Source: Alphaproteobacteria bacterium
GTDB lineage: Bacteria > Myxococcota_A > UBA796 > GCA-2862545
NCBI GenBank assembly: GCA_020632915.1
Contig: JACKEP010000021.1
Span: 29,722 to 93,721, forward strand
DNA length: 64,000 nt
Direction: 5' to 3'
In this document: positions 20,683 to 28,784 of the stretch, piece after piece
How positions within the stretch are numbered: the first letter of the stretch is position 1
Layout of the letters: the number at the start of each line of letters is the position of its first letter
Translations under genes and position numbers: made by a program
Notes under the pieces: generated by a model
The model's input: only the letters and a program-made list of their open reading frames with translations
The model's database searches: none
What the model was told of the DNA's origin: nothing

Positions 20683-22782
20683 CTACAGGTCGACGTCGAC
20701 GGACGTCGTCAGCGACCGCGACGACGTCCCCACCGACAGCGTCCACGGGCCGTGCTCGAGCACGAAGCCCGCGGGCGTGTCGTCGTCGCCCTCGAACCAC
20801 ACCGCCAGCTCGCGGGCGGGGACGGTGACCGTGCCGGACGTGGCGCCACCCGGTGGGACGGCCAGGCGCGAAAAGCCCACGAGCACCTGCGGCGGGCGCT
20901 CGAAGACGGCGTCGGCCTTGCTGGCGTAGACCTGGACCACCGCGTCGGTGGCCACGGTGGCGCTGACGTCGAAGCCGACGGTGACCACCGCGTCGGTGCC
21001 CGTGCCCTCGACGGTGGCCGTCGCGGCGTCGACGGTGACCGTGCCGTAGGTCAGCCCGTGCCCGAACGCCCAGGCCGGCGCGATGCCGTCGGCGTCGAGC
21101 TGCCGGTAGCCGTGCAGGTAGCCGTAGGTCACGGCCGTGCTCGTGGCGTCGAACGCGACCAGGTCGTCCGCCGACACCGGCACCGACAGGGGCAGGTGGC
21201 CCGTGGGGGGCAGGCCGAGGAGCACGTCGGCGAGCGCCGTGCCCCCTTCCTGACCGGCGTACCAGGCCATCACGATCGCCCCGACGTCGTCGCGCCAGGC
21301 GCCCGGCACGATGGCGCTGCCGCCCTGGAGCACCACCACCGTCGACGGGTTGCGGGCCGCGACGTCGGCGATCAGCGCCTCCTGCGTCGGCGACAGGGTG
21401 AGCCGCTCCCGGTCGCCGCCCGGGCGCCCCGCGATGTTCTCGCCCTCGTCCTCGGCGGTGAGCCCCACCACCACCACCGCCACGTCCGCGCCGGCCACCG
21501 CGTCGGCGTCGGCGGTGTCGAGCACGTCGCGGGGCACGAGCGTGGCCCGTTCGGCGCCGAGTGCGGCCACGAGCCCCTGCCACGGCGTCACCACGTGGTC
21601 GGGCGTGACGTTGCTGGATCCGGCGTCCCCGGTGTTGGGCGTGTCGGCGAGCGCGCCCACGACGACGACGGACCCGAGGCTGCCCTCGTCGAGCGGGAGC
21701 AGGCCGTCGTTGTCGAGCAGCACGATCGCCTCGGCAGCGGCGCGGCGGGCGAGGTCGGCGTGTGCCGCGGACCCGATGACCGACGCATCGGGGCGGTCGG
21801 TGCCGCCCACGTCCCACGTGCGCTTGGTCCGCAGCACCCGCCGCACCGCGCGGTCGACCAGCGCCACGTCGATCACGCCGTCGCGCGCCTGCACGTACAG
21901 CGCCTCGCCGAAGAACTTCTGGTCGGGCATCTCCAGGTCCAGGCCGGCCTGCAGGGCGGGGGCGGTGGACCGCGTGCCGAGCACCCAGTCGGACTCCACG
22001 AGTCCCTGGAAGCCCCAGTCGTCGCGCAGCACGTCGGTGAGCAGGTGGGGGTTCTCGGCGCAGTACTGCCCGTTGACCTTGTTGTAGGCGCTCATCACCG
22101 TGGCCACGTGGGCGTCCCGCACCACCTTGCGGAAGTGGGGCAGGTAGACCTCGCGCAGCGTGCGCTCGTCGACCGTGACGTCCACGTCGAAGCGCGTGTC
22201 CTCGATGCTGTTGACGGCGAAGTGCTTCACGCTCGCCGCGAGCTCGGTCTGCGCCCCGTCGACGAAGGCCACACCCATCGCCCCGAGCAGGAACGGGTCT
22301 TCCCCGTAGGTCTCCTGCGCGCGGCCCCACGCGGGGTGGCGCAGGACGTTGATCGTGGGCGCCAGCAGCACGTCGGCGCCGCGGGCGGAGGCCTCCTCGC
22401 CGATCGCCTGCCCGACGGCCTGCTCGAGCGCCGTGTCGAAGGTGGCCGCGCGGGCCATCGCCACGGGGAACGACGTGGCGACGCCGGCGATGAGGCCCCT
22501 GGGCCCGTCGACCATGCGGAAGCCGGGGATGCCGAGGCGCTCGTCGTCGGGCGTGGGCCACAGGCCGTCGGCGGGCGGCAGGATGCTCACGCCGTGCAGC
22601 TGCGCGACCTTGTCCTCCAGCGTCATCTGCGCCATCCACGCGTCGACGTCGGCCTCCACGGCCGGGTCGAGCGGCAGCGGCGCGTCCGGCGGGAACGCCG
22701 TCCACGGCGCGGAGGTCGCGGTGCAGCCGACACCGCCCAGGGCGAGGAGGGCGACGAGGACGGCGACGGGCGGGCGGCGCAT
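20683..22782 (-). CDS. glycoside hydrolase family 3 lipoprotein (beta-glucosidase type)
   Basis: Secreted, lipid-anchored glycosidase of 699 residues. The signal peptide ends in the lipobox GGVGC. The GH3 N-terminal barrel carries TLEDKVAQLHGVS, MVDGPRGL, GRAQETYGEDPFLLGAMGVA, SVKHFAVNSIE and the nucleophile Asp in GLVESDWVLGTRSTAPAL. The GH3 C-terminal domain (IVLLDNDGLLPLDEGSLGSV) and a fibronectin III-like domain ending at the C-terminus follow, the usual three-domain order. The likely substrate is a beta-glucoside or oligosaccharide taken from outside the cell. A minus-strand TAGCGT 52 bases upstream of the start is a possible -10. Confidence 0.9.
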   Translation of the reverse strand: MRRPPVAVLVALLALGGVGCTATSAPWTAFPPDAPLPLDPAVEADVDAWMAQMTLEDKVAQLHGVSILPPADGLWPTPDDERLGIPGFRMVDGPRGLIAGVATSFPVAMARAATFDTALEQAVGQAIGEEASARGADVLLAPTINVLRHPAWGRAQETYGEDPFLLGAMGVAFVDGAQTELAASVKHFAVNSIEDTRFDVDVTVDERTLREVYLPHFRKVVRDAHVATVMSAYNKVNGQYCAENPHLLTDVLRDDWGFQGLVESDWVLGTRSTAPALQAGLDLEMPDQKFFGEALYVQARDGVIDVALVDRAVRRVLRTKRTWDVGGTDRPDASVIGSAAHADLARRAAAEAIVLLDNDGLLPLDEGSLGSVVVVGALADTPNTGDAGSSNVTPDHVVTPWQGLVAALGAERATLVPRDVLDTADADAVAGADVAVVVVGLTAEDEGENIAGRPGGDRERLTLSPTQEALIADVAARNPSTVVVLQGGSAIVPGAWRDDVGAIVMAWYAGQEGGTALADVLLGLPPTGHLPLSVPVSADDLVAFDATSTAVTYGYLHGYRQLDADGIAPAWAFGHGLTYGTVTVDAATATVEGTGTDAVVTVGFDVSATVATDAVVQVYASKADAVFERPPQVLVGFSRLAVPPGGATSGTVTVPARELAVWFEGDDDTPAGFVLEHGPWTLSVGTSSRSLTTSVDVDL

Positions 22783-22947
22783 GGGGCTCCAGGGCGGCGG
22801 CGGCGGCGTCTGCGACGAACCTGCGAAGGAACGACGCTAGCACGGCGATGGCTGTTCGGTACCCGTGTGCGATGCTCGGATCGTGACGATCGCGGTGGTC
22901 GCCGACCTGGGGTTGTCGGCACTCCCCCCGCTCCCGGGGTCGTCTCC

Positions 22948-22984
22948 GTCGCGCCGCCCGCCGCACCTTCCCGGGCGGCGCGAC
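22948..22984 (-). terminator. GC-rich hairpin downstream of the 159-residue membrane protein gene
   Basis: A perfect 13-bp inverted repeat (22948-22960 with 22972-22984) with an 11-base loop lies 55 bases past the stop of the minus-strand gene at 23039. No U-run follows on either strand, so it would act as a hairpin-only pause or mRNA-end stabiliser if it terminates at all. Confidence 0.4.
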
Positions 22985-23038
22985 GTCCTCCCCGGTCCCC
23001 CGCGTCGGACGCCGTCCACCGGACGGCCCGCGGCCGGC

Positions 23039-23518
23039 TCAGCGGATCGGCGCCCCCCGCGCCACGAGCGCCTGCACCAGATCGCGGAACGCCTCGGGTC
23101 CGACGAGCTGGCTGGCGACCGAGACCACGCGCCCCTTCGACCCGGCCCCCGACGCCTCGGGTCGCAGCTTGAGGAACAGCGTCGAGTACACCACGCCCGA
23201 CGCGTTCATCTGGGTCACGTTGCCGGTGAGGATGTCGGCGACGGCGAAGCGATCGACCCGATCGCGAAACATCGCCGGCACCTCGACGACGTCGTCGACC
23301 ACGATCTCGAGCGTGCGGCCGCGCAGCCGTCGCAGCACGGCCACCGCCACGAACCACAACCCGAACGGCACCAGCGTGAACAGCGCCCACGCGACGCGGT
23401 GCTCGACGTCCTCGACGGCGAGCCACCCGAACAGCGCCGTGAGCATCGGCATCACCACCACACCGAGCCACCACACCCAGAGCTGCGGCTTGACCGGGAT
23501 CCGGAGCGCGTCGGCCAT
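23039..23518 (-). CDS. membrane protein with two N-terminal helices and a PH-like cytoplasmic part
   Basis: A 159-residue protein of unknown function. Two membrane segments (about 13-34 and 43-62) are followed by a basic loop RRLRGRTLEIVVDD and a beta-rich soluble part, the layout seen in bacterial PH-domain membrane proteins; I cannot confirm that family. GGGGTGG before the ATG serves as ribosome site and TATCCT upstream as a possible -10. It stands alone between the GH3 gene and the decarboxylase gene, all on the minus strand. Confidence 0.65.
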   Translation of the reverse strand: MADALRIPVKPQLWVWWLGVVVMPMLTALFGWLAVEDVEHRVAWALFTLVPFGLWFVAVAVLRRLRGRTLEIVVDDVVEVPAMFRDRVDRFAVADILTGNVTQMNASGVVYSTLFLKLRPEASGAGSKGRVVSVASQLVGPEAFRDLVQALVARGAPIR

Positions 23519-23564
23519 CGTCCACCCCTTCGACGGGCCGGAGGATAGCCGACCACGCGCCGCG

Positions 23565-25019
<1,455 letters not shown>

Positions 25020-25132
25020 GGGGCCTCCGGGGCGCGTCCGGCGCCGTATCCCGCAGGCCCGGTCCGACGCGCCGGTCACCGTCCGTTCGCGCTGCCGGCA
25101 CCATCACGTCGCTCGATCCTCGATCGTCGACC

Positions 25133-25161
25133 TTGCGCCCGACCGGGCGACCGCGTACGCT
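25133..25161 (+). promoter_or_regulatory. sigma-70-type promoter for the non-coding RNA
   Basis: TTGCGC at 25133-25138 and TACGCT at 25156-25161 are separated by exactly 17 bases. This is one of the best -35/-10 pairs in the window. Transcription would begin near 25168, with no open reading frame of coding character before the terminator at 25321. Confidence 0.6.
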
Positions 25162-25167
25162 TCCGGC

Positions 25168-25360
25168 GTCCACGACGGAGTGCCCTTGCAGGCCACCTGC
25201 CCAACCCCTGCCATCTCGTTCGACATGACCCCCGGTCACGTCGACGCCATCGCGCTCGCAGAGCGCGACAGGCTCCCCAGGGCGCCCAGGTAGTGCCGTG
25301 CTGCACCGCAGTCGTCACACGCGCCCCGGGGGTCACCACCCTCGGGGCGCGCTGCTTTCT
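25168..25360 (+). ncRNA. probable structured non-coding RNA, class unknown (6S-like base)
   Basis: A roughly 190-base transcript bounded by a good promoter and a hairpin-plus-U terminator, with no coding frame of its own. Its two ends pair: 25172-25176 with 25311-25315, 25180-25183 with 25303-25306, 25188-25194 with 25293-25301 (one bulge), and 25195-25199 with 25287-25291. Inside are two further hairpins: 25221-25243 (9 pairs, one mismatch) and 25251-25267 (7 perfect pairs, 3-base loop). A long bulged basal rod of about 150 bases is reminiscent of 6S RNA, but the two apical hairpins are not the usual single rod, and I see no conserved 6S, SRP or tmRNA sequence. It could also be the leader of the HNH gene at 25452. 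Confidence 0.45.
25321..25360 (+). terminator. Rho-independent terminator of the non-coding RNA
   Basis: Stem 25321-25328 with 25343-25350 (eight G/C pairs, extended inward by further pairs), followed by CTGCTTTCT. It is the clearest intrinsic terminator in the window. Confidence 0.65.
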
Positions 25361-25451
25361 CCCCTCGCCCGCTGACCGATCCACCCCGTCCCGCACCCCC
25401 CGTCCGTCGCCCTTCACCCCAGGCCGCCCCGGCCCCGCCCAGGAGGACACC

Positions 25452-26027
25452 ATGTCGCGCGTGCTGCTGCTCAACGCAGACCACACCCCGATCAAGACGC
25501 TGTCGTGGCAGCGAGCGGTGATGCTGCTCGTGTGCGAGCGCGTCGTGCTGGTGGCCTCGACCGGCGACGCCGTGGTGCGCAGCGAGCACCTGGAGCTGCC
25601 GTGGCCGTCCGTCGTGGCGCTCAAGCAGTGGGTCGCGGTCCGTCAGGTCCCCGCGCTCACGGGCCGCAACGTCCATGCCCGCGACGACTTCGCCTGCTGC
25701 TACTGCAGCGCGACCGCCGCCGAGCTCGGCCACCTGCACCCGTCCGCGCGCCTGACGCTCGACCACGTGGTGCCGCGGAGCCGTGCCCGTCATGGCTTCG
25801 TCGACGTGCCGTGGTCGGAGGTGCCGGTGCCGGTGAACTCGTGGCTCAACCTCGTCACCGCCTGCGGGCCGTGCAACGCCCGCAAGGGCGCGCGGACGCC
25901 GGACGAGGCGCGGATGATCCTCAGACGCCTGCCCTACAAGCCCACCCGCAGAGACCTGATCGGGCCCGACCTCGGTCGCCACGCCCCGCCCGAGTGGGCG
26001 CCGTGGATCCCGGCCAGGGCTGCCTGA
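25452..26027 (+). CDS. HNH endonuclease family protein
   Basis: A 191-residue protein of the stand-alone HNH family common in actinobacteria and myxobacteria. The N-terminal half (MSRVLLLNADHTPIKTLSWQ, AVMLLVCERV) is typical for these proteins. The HNH fold has paired Cys (FACCYCSATAAELG and VTACGPCNARKGARTP) framing LTLDHVVPRSR, which supplies the catalytic His. Its biological role in this widespread family is not settled. AGGAGG at 25441-25446 sets the ATG. It lies about 90 bases after the terminator of the upstream non-coding RNA. Confidence 0.88.
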   Translation: MSRVLLLNADHTPIKTLSWQRAVMLLVCERVVLVASTGDAVVRSEHLELPWPSVVALKQWVAVRQVPALTGRNVHARDDFACCYCSATAAELGHLHPSARLTLDHVVPRSRARHGFVDVPWSEVPVPVNSWLNLVTACGPCNARKGARTPDEARMILRRLPYKPTRRDLIGPDLGRHAPPEWAPWIPARAA

Positions 26028-26073
26028 TCCACCACCGTCCGGGCCCGCGACGTCGGGCCCGGACCCCGCGACC

Positions 26074-26376
26074 TCAGCCGCCGGCCTTCGGCAGCACGAT
26101 CTCGGGATCCTTCGCGCGGCGCTTGTAGAGCACCACGATGTGGCCGATCACCTGCACCAGCTCGGCGCCCGTGCCCGCGACGAGCGGCGCCGCGGCCTCC
26201 TTGGCCGGCGTGGGGCCCTCGTTGACCTTGACCTTGATCAGCTCGTGGTTGTCGAGCTCTTCGGTCACCTTGCGCACGAGCGCCTCGCTGATGCCCTGCG
26301 CGCCGGCGATCACCACCGGATCGAGGTGGTGGGCGAGCCCGCGAAGGTAGCTGCGCTGTCGACCCGTGAGTGCCAC
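26074..26376 (-). CDS. yhbY: YhbY/CRM-domain RNA-binding protein
   Basis: A 100-residue single-domain protein of the CRM (YhbY) family, which binds pre-50S ribosomal particles. LTGRQRSYLRGLAHHLDPVV at the N-terminus, ELIKVKVNE in the middle and IGHIVVLYKRR near the C-terminus match the family; the usual GxxG loop appears as the slightly altered AGAQGISEALV region. The GTG five bases after GGAGG is the best start; an upstream in-frame TTG would overlap the ribosome site. Divergent from the TrmH gene at 26463. Confidence 0.9.
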   Translation of the reverse strand: MALTGRQRSYLRGLAHHLDPVVIAGAQGISEALVRKVTEELDNHELIKVKVNEGPTPAKEAAAPLVAGTGAELVQVIGHIVVLYKRRAKDPEIVLPKAGG

Positions 26377-26450
26377 GGCGACCTCCAAGGAAGGCCGCGG
26401 GCTATCGTCAGCCTCCGTCGGTGTCGAGGGACGGCCCCCGGGCGAGCCGA

Positions 26451-26456
26451 TACACC
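26451..26456 (+). promoter_or_regulatory. -10 element of a leaderless promoter (TrmH gene)
   Basis: TACACC ends exactly six bases before the ATG at 26463, and no Shine-Dalgarno sequence is present. The expected transcription start coincides with the start codon. The same geometry recurs at three other genes in the window. Confidence 0.5.
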
Positions 26457-26462
26457 GGGCCC

Positions 26463-27185
26463 ATGGACCCCACCGACCGCCAGACCCGGACCCAGCGCTA
26501 CCTCAAGGTGCTCGACCAGCGCCTCGCCTGGGTGCGGTGCGCCGTCGAGCACGTCCACCACCGCCACAACGCCTCGGCGATCCTCCGGTCGTGCGACGCG
26601 ATCGGCGTCCACCACGTCCACATGGTGGGCGACGCCTGGTTCCAGCCCTCCCGCGGCCCCGCACGCGGCGCGTGGCGCTGGCTCACCCTGCATCGCCACA
26701 CGCACACCCGCGAGGCGATCGACGCCCTGCGGGCCGACGGCGTGCAGCTCTGGGTCGCCGACCTGTCCGACAGCCCCACCGCCCCCGCCGACGTGCCGCT
26801 CGATCGGCCGGTCTGCCTGTGGTTCGGGGCCGAGATGCTCGGCGTGTCGGACGAGGCCCGCGCCGCCGCCGACGGCGTCGTCACCGTGCCGATGCGGGGC
26901 TTCGCCCAGTCCCTGAACGTGTCGGTCGCCGCGGCGCTGGCCCTGCACGTCGTGGCCGAGCGCGCCCGCCGCGAGGTCGGTGACGACGCCCTCCTGCCCC
27001 GCCCCGAGCGCGACGCCCTGCTCGCCCGCTGGCTCGCCCGTGACGACAAGGACGCCCACGACCTCGACGGCCGCCACCGCGCCGCGCGCGCCCTCGGCCG
27101 CGCGCTCGGTCCGGTCGTGCATGGCACGGACGTGGCAGCGTCCTGGCCCGACCCTGTCTCCCCCGCGCCGGAGTCCGACCCATGA
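26463..27185 (+). CDS. SpoU/TrmH-family RNA 2'-O-methyltransferase
   Basis: SPOUT-fold methyltransferase of 240 residues, probably tRNA (guanosine-18 2'-O) methyltransferase TrmH. RLAWVRCAVEHVHHRHNASA includes the Asn of motif 1, CLWFGAEMLGVSDEA is motif 2, and VTVPMRGFAQSLNVSVAAAL is motif 3 with the knotted SAM site. The C-terminal tail after LARWL is Arg/His-rich, as in TrmH. An in-frame extension upstream is improbable because the ATG at 26463 lies six bases after a -10-like TACACC. The stop overlaps the universal stress protein start as ATGA. Confidence 0.88.
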   Translation: MDPTDRQTRTQRYLKVLDQRLAWVRCAVEHVHHRHNASAILRSCDAIGVHHVHMVGDAWFQPSRGPARGAWRWLTLHRHTHTREAIDALRADGVQLWVADLSDSPTAPADVPLDRPVCLWFGAEMLGVSDEARAAADGVVTVPMRGFAQSLNVSVAAALALHVVAERARREVGDDALLPRPERDALLARWLARDDKDAHDLDGRHRAARALGRALGPVVHGTDVAASWPDPVSPAPESDP

Positions 27186-27652
27186 CCGCACCCACCACCC
27201 TGCTCGTCGCCGTCGACCTCGACGAGAGCGCCGATCCAGTCCTCGACGCCGCGCTCACGCAGGCCAGCAAGCTCGGCGGGCGCGTGGTGCTCGCCCACGT
27301 GGTCCCCGACACCGCACTCGTGTTCCCCGAGGCGCGCGTGGCGTCGGCCACCCGTCCCGCCGGCGCGCCCCAGGAGCCGCTGCTGCTCCAGGCCGCGCGC
27401 ACCCGCCTGGATGCGCTCGCCCGTCGGTGCACGGAGGCCGGCGTGTCGTGCGACGAGGCCGTCACCCACGGCGACCCCGCCGCCACCATCCTCGATCTGG
27501 CCGATGCCTGGACGGCCGACCTGATCGTGATGGGCACCCACGGCCGCCGCGGGCTCGCGCGCGTGCTGCTCGGCAGCGTCGCCGAGCAGGTGCTGCGCCG
27601 CGCCCGCGTGCCCGTGCTGGTGGTGCGCGTGGCCGACCACGACGCGACCTGA
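27182..27652 (+). CDS. universal stress protein (UspA family)
   Basis: Single UspA domain, 156 residues. TLLVAVDLDESADPVLDAAL is the N-terminal strand-helix, and the ATP-binding G-2x-G-9x-G(S/T) motif is intact as GTHGRRGLARVLLGSVAEQ, followed by RRARVPVLVVR. This places it in the nucleotide-binding subgroup. It is translationally coupled to the RNA methyltransferase by a 4-base overlap. Its partner or signal is not evident. Confidence 0.92.
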   Translation: MTAPTTLLVAVDLDESADPVLDAALTQASKLGGRVVLAHVVPDTALVFPEARVASATRPAGAPQEPLLLQAARTRLDALARRCTEAGVSCDEAVTHGDPAATILDLADAWTADLIVMGTHGRRGLARVLLGSVAEQVLRRARVPVLVVRVADHDAT

Positions 27653-27734
27653 ACGGGTCACGGAGCGCCCCGGTCGCGCGCCGATTGCGCGATCCACGAT
27701 CCGTTGTCGTGTCTACGGACAGGAGGACCTGCCC

Positions 27735-28730
27735 GTGCTCGACACCCTGCCCTACGATCTCGTCAGCCGACAGCTCGTGCGCGCCCTGCGCGGACGGCAG
27801 TCGCAGCGTGCCCTCTCCCTGCGGCTGGGCACCCGCGCCAACACGGTCAACCGCTGGGAGCGCGGGCTCGTGCCCGTCTACACCCACGACGCGTTCCGCC
27901 TCGCGGCCCTGCGCGGCCGCGACGTCCGCGCCGCCCTGCGCGACGTCTGGCCAGCCGGCGCGGAGGCGATCGCGTCGCTGCCGGTCGACAGCCCCGACGC
28001 CGCCGCCCAGCTCGTCGCCGCCTTGATCGACGGCCCGTCGACCACCGAGCTCGCGGCACGGCTCGGCCTGTCACGGCACGCGCTCGCCCGCATGGCCCGC
28101 GGCACGGCGCGCGTGCGGTTCGCCCACCTGCTCGCCCTGCTCGACGAGCGGGCCGACGGCGCCCTGACCCTGCTGGCCCACCTCGTCGACCCGGCCGCGA
28201 TGACGGCGACCGCCCAGCCGTGGCGCCAGCGTCAGGCGGTCCGCCAGCTCTACGTCGACCAGCCCTGGAGCGTGGCCCTGCCGCTGCACCTCGACGCCGC
28301 ACCCTACCGGGCCGCGAGCGCCCACGACAGCGCCTGGCTGGCCCGTCGCCTCGGCACCACGGCCGACCAGGTCGACGCCGCGCTCGGTTTGCTCGCCGAC
28401 GTCGGCGCCGTCGCCTGGGACGGCTGCCACTGGGTGCGCCTGCGCGACGGCGTCGTCGAGCCGGGTCCGCTGGCCGGCGCCGATCCGCGCGCCACCGCGT
28501 GGTGGACCGCCGAGGCGCTGCGCCGCATGGACGACGGGCAGGCGATGTCGGCGCTGTGCACGTTCTGCGTGGACGAGGCCACGCTGCAGGCCGTGCAGGA
28601 GACCCTGCTCGCCGGGTTCCGGTCGGCGCGCGCCCGCACGCGGACCAGCACCGACGGCCAGCGGGTCGGCATGATCATGGTCCACCTGGTCTCGCTCGAC
28701 GACGCGCCGGTGGCCGTGGCCGCCAAGTGA
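27735..28730 (+). CDS. helix-turn-helix regulator, possibly DUF4423/TIGR02147-like
   Basis: A 331-residue soluble protein. An XRE-like helix-turn-helix is visible at the N-terminus (RQSQRALSLRLGTRANTVNR, then WERGLVPV) and a second one near residue 100 (STTELAARLGLSRHALARM). A central region with a winged-helix look (DSAWLARRLGTTADQVDAAL) follows. The C-terminal part, ending with MVHLVSLDDAP, resembles the regulatory domain of TIGR02147/DUF4423 proteins known from Fibrobacter, Bdellovibrio and myxobacteria; this is my reading, not a confirmed match. AGGAGG at 27721-27726 fixes the GTG start. No obvious target operon adjoins it; the next gene is convergent. Confidence 0.7.
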   Translation: MLDTLPYDLVSRQLVRALRGRQSQRALSLRLGTRANTVNRWERGLVPVYTHDAFRLAALRGRDVRAALRDVWPAGAEAIASLPVDSPDAAAQLVAALIDGPSTTELAARLGLSRHALARMARGTARVRFAHLLALLDERADGALTLLAHLVDPAAMTATAQPWRQRQAVRQLYVDQPWSVALPLHLDAAPYRAASAHDSAWLARRLGTTADQVDAALGLLADVGAVAWDGCHWVRLRDGVVEPGPLAGADPRATAWWTAEALRRMDDGQAMSALCTFCVDEATLQAVQETLLAGFRSARARTRTSTDGQRVGMIMVHLVSLDDAPVAVAAK

Positions 28731-28784
28731 CGTCGCCGCCCCCGGGCAGGGGCGGCGACCGCGAACCGTGGCGTGGGCGACGAC

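Noticed and set aside
25168..25320. Firm call as 6S RNA, SRP RNA or tmRNA
   Set aside because: No conserved SRP tetraloop region, no tmRNA tag frame, and two apical hairpins instead of one 6S rod; left as unknown class.
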